A DNA stretch of 64,000 nucleotides, taken from the NCBI RefSeq assembly GCF_023657445.1, contig NZ_JAGTWY010000001.1, positions 1,364,001-1,428,000 of the forward strand, given 5' to 3'. Below the pieces are notes generated by a model. It did no database searches. It was given only the letters and a program-made list of their open reading frames with translations, and was not told the origin of the DNA. A program made the position numbers and the translations under genes. The stretch is from Marinobacter sediminum (GTDB lineage: Bacteria > Pseudomonadota > Gammaproteobacteria > Pseudomonadales > Oleiphilaceae). This document shows, piece by piece, positions 1-9,792 of the stretch (the stretch's first letter is position 1; every line of letters begins with the position of its first letter).

Positions 1-559
1 GGTCCTCCTCAGCCTCTGGCCCATCAGCCTCCGGGTAGTCCCTCTGATCCGCTTCCTCCGGGGCACGCTGCAGACTCGACCAGTCAAACCAGCTCCCCAG
101 GAACTGGGTTACTGATTCCGGAAAGCTGCCATTCTCCGCCATCGGACGGATCTGTGGTTCCAGTTGTCGTGCAATCTCAGCGCGCAGCGGCGTCTGATCT
201 GCCGGCGGCTCACAAAGGATGGCCTTCCAGATACCGGCATCCTTGCTTCGACCAGGATCGTTTAGCAACGCTTTGATCTGGATAACCACTTCGCGGACAA
301 CCTGACCTTCATTGCCATCCAGTGGCCGATCAGCTATCTCCCGATTCGTTTCATCAGAAGGCCCGGAGGCCGTATTCGTTGCTTCAGTCTCCGGTTGTGC
401 TTCCGGAGCGACCGGGGCCTGGCCAGTTGCTTCCCTGAACGCCTGATCGAGACGGTGCGCCTCATCACCTGAAGCGAACTTCATTTGTCGCTCATAGGCC
501 TGTTGTATCTGCCCATGGTCACCTGTGGGTTCAATTCCGAGGATTTCCCAGCAATTCAT
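1..559 (-). CDS. J-domain-like protein, 3' end outside window
   Basis: Partial gene read on the minus strand; its C-terminal part lies left of the window. Starting at the ATG at 559 the protein opens MNCWEILGIEPTGD, then has a helix with QQAYERQM, which resembles helices I-II of a DnaJ J domain. The HPD tripeptide that normally activates DnaK is not seen between the helices (the chain reads KFASGDEAHRLD). The rest is acidic and rich in Glu, Pro and Ala, without a recognisable domain. A second in-frame ATG lies at 589, but only the 559 start has a GGGAG about 10 bases upstream. It may be a J-like scaffold or co-chaperone that does not stimulate Hsp70. The function is unknown. Confidence 0.55.
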   Translation of the reverse strand, partial: MNCWEILGIEPTGDHGQIQQAYERQMKFASGDEAHRLDQAFREATGQAPVAPEAQPETEATNTASGPSDETNREIADRPLDGNEGQVVREVVIQIKALLNDPGRSKDAGIWKAILCEPPADQTPLRAEIARQLEPQIRPMAENGSFPESVTQFLGSWFDWSSLQRAPEEADQRDYPEADGPEAEED

Positions 560-691
560 AAAGCTGTAACTCCCAGCCTTGATTTTCATTACATTTTCGA
601 GAGACAAACAGTCTGTCGTCCCCTACGATAGACACAGACCAAAAAAATACAGTTCCAATTCTTTAGCCCGGCAGATTATAGAACGTCACCC

Positions 692-2842
692 ATGAAAGTT
701 TCGATAAAAAATAACTCAACCAGATCTCCCGAACCGCTGACCAAAAGCCTCGGTTTGACCCTTGCGATAATCTGCGCCGCTCACGCTCCCGTCTTTGCCC
801 AATCGTCCGACCCTACATTGGCACCAGAGTTCCTTGCCTTCAACGGTGAACCGTCATTGCTACCCGAGGTCCTGACGACAACGCGACTCCGGCAGTCAAA
901 ACTGAAAGTTCCGGGCACTACAACGATTATTACGGGGGAATTGATTCGCGATCTCGGCGTCATGAACCTGGCGGAGGTGTTCCGGCTGGTCCCCGGCATG
1001 GTTGTTGGTAAACGAGGCAGCAACAATACGGTTACGACTTATCATGGCACCTCCCAGTATGAGCAACGCCGCTTACAAGTGCAGGTCGATGGACGCACCG
1101 CCTACCGCGTCAGCCTCTCGGACGTGGACTGGATCGCCATGCCCGTCGCACTGGAAAACATTGAACGTATTGAGGTGAGCCGCGGCCCGAACTCGGCCGC
1201 TTATGGCATCAACGCCTTTCTCGGAAGCATCAACATCATAACCCGTTCGCCCCAGGATACGGCCGGAGCCGAGTTATACAGCTCGGTGGGTTCACGCGGT
1301 CACCTGCGAACCTTTACATCCGTCGGCGATACAAGTCCCGATACCAGCTGGCGACTTTCCTACGAAAAGCGAAAATCAAACGGGTTCGATGCTCAGATAG
1401 AAGGCAACGAAATACTGCCGTTCCACGATGGCTATGATGTTAACAATTTCAACTTTGACAGCATCCTGGTAATCGACAACCAGCACTCACTGGACCTGAG
1501 AGCGGGTGTCCTCGATGGTGTCAATGAGGAGGATAAATTCAAGTCCGGCAAGCTTGGCGCCGTCACCAACCCCGATATCGAGTTGAATGATTACTATCTG
1601 CAGGCGCGCTTCAATGGAGAAACTTCAGACCAGCACTTTTACTATCTTCAGGTCAGTTACCAAAATCAGAAGCGCAGGCAGAGCTGGTCGGTCTCAATTC
1701 CGGCAGATGCGTTCGTAACACTCCTGCCTCCGTCCGCGCCTGCCTTTCCGACCGATCAGGGTCCCTTCGTGGCCGATCTCAATGAAGACGCTGAAGAATC
1801 ACGACTCGAATTCGAGCTGCAGGACACCCTTGTTCTGAATCCGGAGCTTCAGTTCGTTTCAGGTATCGGCTATCGCGAAGACACCTATCGATCCGAAACC
1901 TTTTTCAACGGTTCCGGCAACAACTACCAGACTCGTTTATTCGCCAACGCAGAATACTCCCCGCTAAACTGGCTGACATTAAACGCAGGCGGTAACTGGG
2001 AGAGAACAACAACGACCAGAGAGACCTACTTTTCACCACGGGTTGCCTCCAACTTCATCATCACTGACAACCACGCCATCCGGTTTGTTTTTTCACGCGC
2101 GGTGCGCACGCCAGACGCCTTCGAGCAGAATCCGGACTGGTCATACCGCCCAGCCAACATCCAGGCTCCGTTCAGTGCGCTCGAAGGCTCTCGCTTTATT
2201 GTTGAGGACCTCGTTGATCAACAAACCTCTACATTCGGCGAGGAACTCGAGGAAGAGTGGATCACCTCGCGTGAGATCAGCTATTTTGGGCAGTTCCACC
2301 TGGATAATGCCCTTATGAGTGTGGAGGTCCGCTATTTTAACGACTATCTTCGGGATATGATCAGTGGTGTGATCAACGAGGAGGAGTGGTACATCGACAA
2401 CAATGTTGCCCTGGATCAGGAGGGTGTCGAACTTGAGACCTCACTGGAGTTCTCCGGCACAAAGCTGCGCGCAACATACGCCTATCTGGATCAGGAAGGT
2501 CGGTATACCGGTGAACCGGGCGCACTGCCCCCGGAAACCGAGGAACGTGCCGTTGAACTGCTTGGGCGACTGTCTGCTAGGCATTCCGGCAGCTTCGCGT
2601 GGATTCAGGACCTTCCACTTGACCTCACTTCTTCGGTCTCTTTCTATCTTACGCATGAGGTCAGGGACACCCGGTTCAAGCGCGCCGACTTCCGCCTTGC
2701 CCGACGCGTGGACAGGTCTGACTACAGTTATGTTCTGGCGTTTAATATCAAGCATTACATTGATCAGGAGCCCTGGATAAGCCCTGACAATATTATTAAC
2801 AGCAACAACCAGTTTTTTGTTGAGGCCGGTATTCGCTTCTGA
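692..2842 (+). CDS. TonB-dependent outer-membrane receptor
   Basis: A 716-residue protein with an N-terminal signal peptide ending near APVFA-Q (residues 32-37), a plug domain (about 60-185, with ELIRDLGVMNLAEVFRLVPG and the typical IERIEVSRGPNSAAYG) and a C-terminal beta-barrel ending in an aromatic strand (FFVEAGIRF). The family imports siderophores, cobalamin or other large ligands across the outer membrane using ExbB-ExbD-TonB energy. The substrate cannot be read from the sequence, and no Fur box was identified upstream. It is followed after 14 bases by a periplasmic binding protein and then a hybrid histidine kinase on the same strand. The receptor may therefore feed, or be controlled by, the sensor module. 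Confidence 0.9.
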   Translation: MKVSIKNNSTRSPEPLTKSLGLTLAIICAAHAPVFAQSSDPTLAPEFLAFNGEPSLLPEVLTTTRLRQSKLKVPGTTTIITGELIRDLGVMNLAEVFRLVPGMVVGKRGSNNTVTTYHGTSQYEQRRLQVQVDGRTAYRVSLSDVDWIAMPVALENIERIEVSRGPNSAAYGINAFLGSINIITRSPQDTAGAELYSSVGSRGHLRTFTSVGDTSPDTSWRLSYEKRKSNGFDAQIEGNEILPFHDGYDVNNFNFDSILVIDNQHSLDLRAGVLDGVNEEDKFKSGKLGAVTNPDIELNDYYLQARFNGETSDQHFYYLQVSYQNQKRRQSWSVSIPADAFVTLLPPSAPAFPTDQGPFVADLNEDAEESRLEFELQDTLVLNPELQFVSGIGYREDTYRSETFFNGSGNNYQTRLFANAEYSPLNWLTLNAGGNWERTTTTRETYFSPRVASNFIITDNHAIRFVFSRAVRTPDAFEQNPDWSYRPANIQAPFSALEGSRFIVEDLVDQQTSTFGEELEEEWITSREISYFGQFHLDNALMSVEVRYFNDYLRDMISGVINEEEWYIDNNVALDQEGVELETSLEFSGTKLRATYAYLDQEGRYTGEPGALPPETEERAVELLGRLSARHSGSFAWIQDLPLDLTSSVSFYLTHEVRDTRFKRADFRLARRVDRSDYSYVLAFNIKHYIDQEPWISPDNIINSNNQFFVEAGIRF

Positions 2843-2856
2843 TTTTCGCGCAGGGA

Positions 2857-3855
2857 TTGCATGTGACCCGGGACGGTATGACACGCATCAAGAGCACCAG
2901 GATCTTCAGGAAGATTATAAATATCGTCCGGAACCTTATGTTTCGGATGGTGTTTCTAGTTTTTTCCTTGTTTTTCCCCACAACCTCGTACTGCCAGGAA
3001 ACCTCCAGTAAGTCGATTTATATTGCAGGTTCAGGAAACACCGCCCTGGACCAGCATATGTCATCGCTGCTTCAAGACCGGTTAGGGAATGATTTCAACC
3101 TGGTCATGCTCCCTGAAGATCGGGAAGCGATGATCACAGATACCCCCATTGTCAGTATTGGCCCCTCTGCGTTTTCCCGGGTACGACAAGCCAATCGTTC
3201 CGTGCCTATACTGGCTATGTTCGTTGAAAAAGATTTGATTGACGGCTTTGCCGCTCGAGCACCCGGTCAGATTTCGGGGGTATTTTATAACGTACCCCTG
3301 CTGCGTCAGGCGCTGACGGGAAAGTCCATTCTTCCCAATGCTACAAAGGTTGCTCTTCTCGCTACGACAGAATCTGTGGAACTATATGAGCCGCTGCTTG
3401 ACGCTCTTCCAGCATACGGAATGACAGCCAGGGTCTTTGTGGTTGATAACAGTAACGACCTGATTCCAACCCTGGTCCGGGCGCTGAGATATGGAGACTT
3501 CGTGCTCGCGGCGCCGGACGATACAATCTATAACCCCCGAACAATCAAGCACATCCTGTTGACGGCTTATCGGCATAACAGATTCGTCATCGGTCCAAGC
3601 CAGGCTTATGTGAGGGCAGGTTCCCTGGCCTCAAGTTATGCGCCGTTCTCCGTGATGGTCAGCCAGGCATCCCGGTTTCTCAAAGAGTACTTTGCCAGCG
3701 GTCAATTGCCGCCGCCTGCCTACCCCGATATCTATCGGGTCAAAATCAATCGGCAAGTAGCCAGATCCATGAATATCCCTCTACCTGAAGGAAAGAACAT
3801 CAGTGACGAGGTGGACCATGCGCTAGGTAAGAAATCGGGGGTAGACGTTGACTGA
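2857..3855 (+). CDS. ABC-type periplasmic substrate-binding protein, likely sensory
   Basis: The protein is 332 residues from the first ATG. The N-terminus before MFRMVFLVFSLFF is long and charged, so the true start may be the ATG at 2878 or 2938, which would give a clean signal peptide cut near TTSYCQ. The mature part resembles the uncharacterised TrpX-type (ABC sub_bind) periplasmic binding fold, with repeated Rossmann-like segments such as NATKVALLATTES and GDFVLAAPDDTIYNP. No ABC permease or ATPase gene is nearby. The 3' end overlaps the kinase gene by 8 bases. This suggests a ligand-sensing subunit for the kinase, or a periplasmic partner of the receptor, rather than part of a classical importer. 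That role is inferred from context. Confidence 0.7.
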   Translation: MHVTRDGMTRIKSTRIFRKIINIVRNLMFRMVFLVFSLFFPTTSYCQETSSKSIYIAGSGNTALDQHMSSLLQDRLGNDFNLVMLPEDREAMITDTPIVSIGPSAFSRVRQANRSVPILAMFVEKDLIDGFAARAPGQISGVFYNVPLLRQALTGKSILPNATKVALLATTESVELYEPLLDALPAYGMTARVFVVDNSNDLIPTLVRALRYGDFVLAAPDDTIYNPRTIKHILLTAYRHNRFVIGPSQAYVRAGSLASSYAPFSVMVSQASRFLKEYFASGQLPPPAYPDIYRVKINRQVARSMNIPLPEGKNISDEVDHALGKKSGVDVD

Positions 3856-5794
3856 ACCGAACGCCACCCAGACTCCGTTGTCTCGCAAACTGTTATTGCT
3901 GGGCGCCCTGCCCGCTGTCCTGATGTTTGTCGTGTTGATGTTGTTCTTCACATCCGCCCGGCTTGAGGATGCCCGTCGCGACCTCTCACAAAGCAGTCAG
4001 ATGCTTGCGGATAGCCTGGCCCCCGCGCTCGAATATGCGGTGGTCTCCGGCAATAGAGCAGTACTTGAGCAAATCCTGGAGCGGTCAATCAAACGCAGCA
4101 AGGCCGAGTGGATCCGGGTATCGGATGTGATGGGCGATCAGATTGGCTTTGTTTCTGAAAATCCTGTGGAGAACCCGCCTCAAGCAACGCACTACAATAT
4201 TTATGAGGCAGAAATACTTCAGCAACCCCTGGATCTGGACTCAGGCCGGGAGGTTGAGTGGTTTGAGCCGGACTATGGGTTTGATTCCGGTGCTCTCCGG
4301 GTAGGTACCGTTCAGGTCGGGGTGAGCACCAAGCTCTTTGCCAGCCGTCGCCAGGATATTCTGTGGACCTCCCTTGCCGTTGGTATTGCGCTCCTGCTGT
4401 TCACCATTATTCTGGTTAGTCACTACCTTAACACCATACTCTCTCCAATCAGGGCGCTCGGTGACCGGGTAACAAAACTGATCAAAAAGGATTACACGGA
4501 AGAACCGCTCAATAACCACCGAAACTCCCGGGAAGTGGTTGAGATCGAAAAACAGCTGAATGATCTTGCGGCTCACCTGACTGATCTTAAAACCTCGAGA
4601 AACCAGACACTCGCGGCGTCCGAGAGCGCCCGGGAAAAAGCGGAAATGGCAAGCCATGCCAAATCCGAGTTTCTCGCGACCATGAGCCACGAACTTCGGA
4701 CTCCTCTGAACGGGGTTCTTGGTATGATTGAGTTGATCCAGGAAGAACCTCTCACTCCCCGGCAACGTGACTACCTGGTTACTGCAAAACAGTCGACGGA
4801 AGATCTTCTGACAGTCATCAGCGATATTCTGGACTTCTCTCGCATGGACAGCGGCACGCTGAAACTGGAGAGCCAGGAGTTTGATTTAAAGAACCTCATT
4901 TCCAACTGCACCGCCACCTATCGCCATCTTTCGGAACAACAGGGGCTGGTCCTGACGCTCAATTTTTATGGTGAGTGGGCAGACAAGTCTCTGGTCGTTG
5001 GTGATCCCGCCCGACTACGTCAAATTCTTGCCGGACTGTTGGATAATGCCATCAAATTCACCGGGGACGGGTTTATCAACATCCAGGCGGGGTGTTTTGG
5101 TCTTGAGGATAACTGCATCCTTCTCAATTGCTCGGTCAGCGATTCCGGCTCAGGTATTCCGGTCGAACGTCTTGGGGATATTTTCAATTCCTTCGAGCAA
5201 CTGGACGGTGGCGATACCCGTCTTCATGGTGGCACAGGACTCGGACTGTCTCTGGTTCAGCGGCTGGTTGAGCTGATGGGGGGGCACATTCAGGTGGAAA
5301 CGGATCTGGGCAAGGGGTCATCATTCCGTTTTGAGCTGCCTTTTGAACTGGCCACGCCCAATACCCAGGCCGAACCGGACGTCAATCCACCGCAGCGTGA
5401 AGAGCCGGACCTGTCTGGCCATGCCCTGATCGTAGAAGACAACCCGGTAAATCAGCGCGTAGCCAGGGCCATGCTCACCCGTCTTGGCTTCCAGACAGAC
5501 GCCGCCAATAACGGAAAAGAAGCCCTGGACCTGGTAAAAACCAACCATACCGGATACGACGTGATTCTGATGGACTGTCAGATGCCGGTGATGGATGGAT
5601 ATGAAACCACTCGGCACATACGTGAGTGGGAGCGTGGCAACGGACAGACAGGCACGCCTATCATTGCGCTAACAGCGGACGTTTTGGCCGGCACAGAGGA
5701 AAACTGCCGCGACAGCGGTATGAATGATTACCTCGCGAAACCGGTAAGAAAGGAAAACCTCAGGGCCGTTTTAGGCAAGTGGATTATGCTTTGA
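3848..5794 (+). CDS. Hybrid sensor histidine kinase/response regulator
   Basis: A 648-residue hybrid kinase. TM1 lies near residues 15-36, followed by a periplasmic sensor region and TM2 near 175-198. A HAMP segment comes next (SPIRALGDRV), then a HisKA domain with phospho-acceptor His281 in SHELRTP, a HATPase_c domain with DNAIKF and GLGLSLV boxes, and a C-terminal receiver with Asp576 in LMDCQMPVMDGYE. No HPt or DNA-binding output domain is present, so the signal must pass to another protein. The start is TTG at 3848, preceded by a G-rich ribosome site and overlapping the stop of the binding-protein gene by 8 bases, so translation is probably coupled. It is likely to sense the ligand bound by the upstream protein. 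Confidence 0.9.
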   Translation: MTEPNATQTPLSRKLLLLGALPAVLMFVVLMLFFTSARLEDARRDLSQSSQMLADSLAPALEYAVVSGNRAVLEQILERSIKRSKAEWIRVSDVMGDQIGFVSENPVENPPQATHYNIYEAEILQQPLDLDSGREVEWFEPDYGFDSGALRVGTVQVGVSTKLFASRRQDILWTSLAVGIALLLFTIILVSHYLNTILSPIRALGDRVTKLIKKDYTEEPLNNHRNSREVVEIEKQLNDLAAHLTDLKTSRNQTLAASESAREKAEMASHAKSEFLATMSHELRTPLNGVLGMIELIQEEPLTPRQRDYLVTAKQSTEDLLTVISDILDFSRMDSGTLKLESQEFDLKNLISNCTATYRHLSEQQGLVLTLNFYGEWADKSLVVGDPARLRQILAGLLDNAIKFTGDGFINIQAGCFGLEDNCILLNCSVSDSGSGIPVERLGDIFNSFEQLDGGDTRLHGGTGLGLSLVQRLVELMGGHIQVETDLGKGSSFRFELPFELATPNTQAEPDVNPPQREEPDLSGHALIVEDNPVNQRVARAMLTRLGFQTDAANNGKEALDLVKTNHTGYDVILMDCQMPVMDGYETTRHIREWERGNGQTGTPIIALTADVLAGTEENCRDSGMNDYLAKPVRKENLRAVLGKWIML

Positions 5795-5808
5795 GGCGAA
5801 CAGGAGCA

Positions 5809-5829
5809 GGCCCTTCCATGGGCCCTTTT
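5809..5829. terminator. Bidirectional intrinsic terminator candidate
   Basis: GGCCC, a 6-base loop and GGGCC, followed by CTTTT, lie between the convergent stops of the hybrid kinase and glutathione reductase genes. The stem is short (5 bp) but GC-only. Position and T-run fit a terminator, weak on the plus strand. Confidence 0.45.
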
Positions 5830-5834
5830 CGATC

Positions 5835-7196
5835 TCAGGCCACCGGCTCGCGCATGGTAACGAACTCTTCTGCCGAGGTGGGATGAATACCCAGAGTGGC
5901 GTCAAACTGTGCCTTGGTCGCTCCCGCCTTGATGGCAACTGCCAGACCCTGCGTGATCTCACCGGCATCCGGCCCCACCATATGTGCACCCAGCACCTTG
6001 TCTGTTTCGTCATCGACAACCAGTTTCATGAGACTGCGTTCATCCCTGCCACTGAGGATGAACTTCATCGGGCGGAATTCGGAACGGAAAATCCGTAAAC
6101 GATGCCCGGCCTCGCGGGCTTCCTCTTCCGTCAGCCCAACCGTACCGATGTTGGGCTGGCAGAATACCGCCGTGGGAATCGCCGAATAGTCCATATCGCC
6201 CTGCCCGTCACCGAACAGCCTGCGCGATAGCACCATACCCTGGGCCAGCGCAACCGGGGTCAGCTGGGGTGTGCCAATCACATCCCCCAACGCTGTGATA
6301 GAAGGGACAGCTGTCTGGAAGTGATCATCTACAACCACATGGCCTGATGCACTCAGCTGAATGCCCAGATTGGTCAGGCCCAGGCCATCCACCAGGGCTC
6401 GCCGGCCTGTGGCCGCCATAACCAGTCCGGTTTCCAGGGCCTCTCCGTTATTGAGGTTTACCCGGTAATGGGCGCCCTCTGTTTCGACGGATTCGATTGT
6501 GACACCAAAGCGAAGTTTTACGCCTTTTTTGCGCATCTCCTGCTCGGTGAACTCACGGACATCCCCATCAAAGCCACGAAGGAACAGGTCCCCTCGATAC
6601 AGCAACGTGGTTTCCACCCCAAGCCCGGCAAGAATCCCTGCGAACTCTACCGCTATATAGCCGCCACCCCAGACAACCGCCTGTTTCGGCAATTGCGGCA
6701 GGTAAAACATCTCATTGGAAGTGAGGATGCCTTCCTTGCCGGGGATATCGGGAACCACCGGCCAGCTGCCCGTCGCCACCGTAATGTGGCGGGCGGTGTA
6801 GGACTGGTCGCCAACGACAACGGTATTACCATCACTGAGGGAGGCCGTCCCCTCGATGACAGTCACGCCGGCATTTTCGAGCAACCGTCCGTAGATCCCG
6901 TTCAGACGTTCGATCTCGGCATTCTTGTTCGCAACCAGAGTCGGCCAGTCAAACGTTACGTTTTCCAGAGGAACGTTCCAGCCATAACCTGCTGCATCTT
7001 CCAGCTCATCGTGGACGTGAGCCCCGTACACAAACAATTTCTTGGGCACACATCCCACGTTGACACATGTTCCTCCCAGATAACGGGACTCAACCACCGC
7101 AACCTTGGCCCCACGCTGCGCAGACATCCTTGCCAGTCGGACTCCCCCGGAACCGGCACCAATTACAATGAGATCAAAATCATGGTTGTCAGACAC
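5835..7196 (-). CDS. gor: Glutathione-disulfide reductase
   Basis: A 453-residue pyridine nucleotide-disulfide oxidoreductase that reduces glutathione disulfide with NADPH in the cytoplasm. It has an N-terminal FAD-binding GAGSGG (residues 13-18), the redox disulfide in [13 protein letters not shown] (Cys44 and Cys49), a central NAD(P)-binding region ([14 protein letters not shown]) and a C-terminal dimerisation domain with the HPTSAEEF motif that supplies the catalytic histidine. The length matches the family. The start is GTG with AGGAG about 5 bases upstream. It lies 26 bases after the GNAT gene and may share its transcript. Confidence 0.93.
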   Translation of the reverse strand: MSDNHDFDLIVIGAGSGGVRLARMSAQRGAKVAVVESRYLGGTCVNVGCVPKKLFVYGAHVHDELEDAAGYGWNVPLENVTFDWPTLVANKNAEIERLNGIYGRLLENAGVTVIEGTASLSDGNTVVVGDQSYTARHITVATGSWPVVPDIPGKEGILTSNEMFYLPQLPKQAVVWGGGYIAVEFAGILAGLGVETTLLYRGDLFLRGFDGDVREFTEQEMRKKGVKLRFGVTIESVETEGAHYRVNLNNGEALETGLVMAATGRRALVDGLGLTNLGIQLSASGHVVVDDHFQTAVPSITALGDVIGTPQLTPVALAQGMVLSRRLFGDGQGDMDYSAIPTAVFCQPNIGTVGLTEEEAREAGHRLRIFRSEFRPMKFILSGRDERSLMKLVVDDETDKVLGAHMVGPDAGEITQGLAVAIKAGATKAQFDATLGIHPTSAEEFVTMREPVA

Positions 7197-7222
7197 AGTG
7201 TCTCCTGTTGTTTACTCGAAAT

Positions 7223-7894
7223 TCAGATTTGGCCCGGTGCGACCGCCTGCTCCTCGGGATAGACTTCCCTGAACAGCACGTGGTCCTCAAAATCACCCAG
7301 ACGGATCGTGCCCAAACTGCGGAAACCCTCAGATTCATAGAACGGCAGATAACGATTATTGCCGGTGTCCAGCACCAGTCCGCTTCCCCGCGGATTTTCC
7401 AGGCACAGCTTCTCAACAGCTTTGAGTAACAGGCGACCATAACCGCGGTTCTGATATTTCGGATTAACCCCCATCAGAGGGAGTTGATGCGCGAGGGGCT
7501 GAGGCAACATATTCCGGATTTTCTCATGGTAATCCAGATACCGGCGTGTTGATGCGAAGCCGGTGGTCAACACCATCCGGATGCGCCAGCTCAACTGATC
7601 CGCCAGGTTCATGCGTAGTTCGGGATCGCCAATAAAGGCTACTGCAACCAGCGTGTCGTCTACCATCACGCCGACAGCATCCTGTTCCAGTGCGAAATAC
7701 AGGTCAATCAATTCCCGGATCGTCGCCCTGACCCGCTGATCATAACCCGCACGCCGGTGATCAAACAGATACTGGAACGTTGGTTCATCCCGGTAGGCAT
7801 GGTAGAGAATAGACCTGGCCTCGTTAGCCGCACCTGTATCCAGGCGAACAATGACCGGCTCAGATTTGTTATTGTTTTCGCTGCCGTTACTCAT
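7223..7894 (-). CDS. GNAT-family N-acetyltransferase
   Basis: A 223-residue protein with the GNAT fold. The acetyl-CoA-binding motif A is visible as MGVNPKYQNRGYGRLLLKAVEKL (pattern Q-x-R-G-Y-G), followed by the beta-bulge strand GLVLDTGNNRYLPFYESEGF. Such enzymes transfer acetyl groups from acetyl-CoA to small molecules or protein amines, but the acceptor here is unknown. A good GGAGAGGAAAGAG ribosome site precedes the ATG. It lies 56 bases after gspM on the same strand, so read-through from the secretion operon is possible. Confidence 0.85.
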   Translation of the reverse strand: MSNGSENNNKSEPVIVRLDTGAANEARSILYHAYRDEPTFQYLFDHRRAGYDQRVRATIRELIDLYFALEQDAVGVMVDDTLVAVAFIGDPELRMNLADQLSWRIRMVLTTGFASTRRYLDYHEKIRNMLPQPLAHQLPLMGVNPKYQNRGYGRLLLKAVEKLCLENPRGSGLVLDTGNNRYLPFYESEGFRSLGTIRLGDFEDHVLFREVYPEEQAVAPGQI

Positions 7895-7950
7895 CTCTTT
7901 CCTCTCCTGCTTCAGTCCGGGGAGACAGCCCCGGCGACTGTGCTTCAGTA

Positions 7951-8481
7951 TCAGATGGTCAGTGTTAAACGTACGGAAACCCGTCCCGGTTCATTGGCCT
8001 TATCCATGGCCGCCTGATCGATAATCACACCGTGGTCACCATTCAGGCTTTCCAGCCAGGCGGCCACATCGGCAAAGGGCGCCCCTTCAATCCACACCCG
8101 GATGGCATCCTCTCCGCTCGGTTCGAAACGCTGGAGAGACAAGCCGGAATCACGGGCCGAACTGGTAACCAGAGCCATCAGTGCACGGCCATTTGCGGGC
8201 GTGTCCGCCGAGGCAGCGCCGGACGACCCACCACCCGCTCCAAGGCGCTTGATGGATGCCTCATTGGACTTCATCCAGGCCAGCAGTTCGGCTGCATTTT
8301 CCCTGGAACTGACCGCCTGATCATTAAACGTTGCAGCGGGTTGCCACACTGCGAAATAAAGAACCCCCAGCAATACCGCCACCGCGAGCACCATGAGCGC
8401 CTGCTGGTCCCGCTTCGGAAGCTGATCGTATTGGGCAATCAGCTTACCCACAGCGGTCTGATCTTTCAGTTTAGCCAACAT
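7951..8481 (-). CDS. gspM: Type II secretion inner-membrane protein GspM
   Basis: A 176-residue bitopic protein with a short cytoplasmic N-terminus, one membrane helix (about residues 27-47, QQALMVLAVAVLLGVLYFAVW) and a periplasmic domain of the GspM ferredoxin-like type. GspM pairs with GspL in the inner-membrane platform of the type II secretion machine. It is the last gsp gene of the minus-strand operon, starting 4 bases after the gspL stop. No gspN follows. Confidence 0.88.
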   Translation of the reverse strand: MLAKLKDQTAVGKLIAQYDQLPKRDQQALMVLAVAVLLGVLYFAVWQPAATFNDQAVSSRENAAELLAWMKSNEASIKRLGAGGGSSGAASADTPANGRALMALVTSSARDSGLSLQRFEPSGEDAIRVWIEGAPFADVAAWLESLNGDHGVIIDQAAMDKANEPGRVSVRLTLTI

Positions 8482-8485
8482 TCCA

Positions 8486-9790
8486 TCAACCCCCGGATAC
8501 AGTCAGGCGACCGCGGGCGCCACTTGATTCATTCACCACCGACCCAATCTGCGCCTCAAGCCCCTGCCTCGCCAGGCCGTTTCGCAGGGCGCTCAGCCGG
8601 TCATAGCTGTCTGCACGAACGTCCACCACGAGCTCTCCGCGGGTTCGGCTGTAGTTCACAGAACTGAAGTTTACGGATCGGGCCCCGGGTAACCGGGAAT
8701 ACTCCTGGCCGGTGTACTTCATGAGAGTAATGAAGTCCACCTCAGGCCCCTGGGAGCCTGCTACCCTCAACTGCCCTTCAATAACCCTGCGGACCTTGCC
8801 GGCGTCAGTCTTCCGGTCCTCCGGGAATGCCTCGCGGTATATGGCCATGGCCTGCTGTTCCAGTTCATCCGCCTGTTGCTGATAATAAAAACCCATGCCT
8901 ACTTCCAGCGCCACCTGAATGGCAAACCATACCGCAGCGACCGCGATCAGGGGTTTCCAGGGCTTAAGCGGATTTGCTTTATTGGACCGGTTCGAGAAGC
9001 GCCCCTGGCAAAGATTGATGGGCTGGCACAGGTGGTGGTGATGGGCGTACGCCAGCAGCTCCAGTGGCATCAGTTCCAGCGTCTCACGACGTACCGTAAG
9101 ACGCCCGGGCGACATCAGCTCGCCGATCGCGGCTTGCTGTACCTCGAACTCTTCTGCGGTCGCGTACAGCGTAACCGGTACCTCGGCGACCACATCTTCA
9201 GACGGGGGAACGGCCAGTGTATGGGCGAACATGCCCAGGTTGGCAGATTGCATGCTCAGCCATTCACCACGATCACTCACCATCAAGGCTATCTCGCCGG
9301 CCAGGCAAATAGCCCAGCCGCCCTCGGTTATCGGCAAGAGCGCCGCATCCGGGTAGATAGATTCAAGCCTGACATGGTCCCAGCCACTGAGCAGGGCAAC
9401 CCATTGCCCCATCCTCGCCTCATCAATGGCGGCAACAGGATAACCTTCGTCGGTGTGCCGACCCAGAGCGAGATGGACGGTGTCGATATCCTGGGCGATC
9501 TGCTCTTCGACCGCATACGGCAATGCCTGATTGATAAACCGGCTTTGCTTTGCCGGTATATCTGCAACACAGAACAGCGCCTCATCGCCGGGGATCAGAC
9601 CAATCAGCAACACATTATCAAGGGCGTTTTGCCCCAGTGTCTGCTCAATCGCATTACGAGGGTCACCGATACCGCGAGCCTGGGCATCCCCACTGGCATC
9701 GTGAAGTACCCAGTTGAACAGCTGCGCCTCGGGATTCTGGTCAGGATCCGAAAAGGGAGGAACGGGCCTCACGTAAAGGCGATAAGACAT
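8486..9790 (-). CDS. gspL: Type II secretion protein GspL
   Basis: A 434-residue protein with an N-terminal actin-like cytoplasmic domain (residues 1-265) that docks the ATPase GspE, one membrane helix (about 277-298, LIAVAAVWFAIQVALEVGMGF) and a periplasmic ferredoxin-like domain that binds GspM. The length is typical of GspL. It starts 2 bases after the gspK stop and is followed at once by gspM, so the two partner proteins are made together. Confidence 0.9.
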   Translation of the reverse strand: MSYRLYVRPVPPFSDPDQNPEAQLFNWVLHDASGDAQARGIGDPRNAIEQTLGQNALDNVLLIGLIPGDEALFCVADIPAKQSRFINQALPYAVEEQIAQDIDTVHLALGRHTDEGYPVAAIDEARMGQWVALLSGWDHVRLESIYPDAALLPITEGGWAICLAGEIALMVSDRGEWLSMQSANLGMFAHTLAVPPSEDVVAEVPVTLYATAEEFEVQQAAIGELMSPGRLTVRRETLELMPLELLAYAHHHHLCQPINLCQGRFSNRSNKANPLKPWKPLIAVAAVWFAIQVALEVGMGFYYQQQADELEQQAMAIYREAFPEDRKTDAGKVRRVIEGQLRVAGSQGPEVDFITLMKYTGQEYSRLPGARSVNFSSVNYSRTRGELVVDVRADSYDRLSALRNGLARQGLEAQIGSVVNESSGARGRLTVSGG

Positions 9791-9792
9791 GG

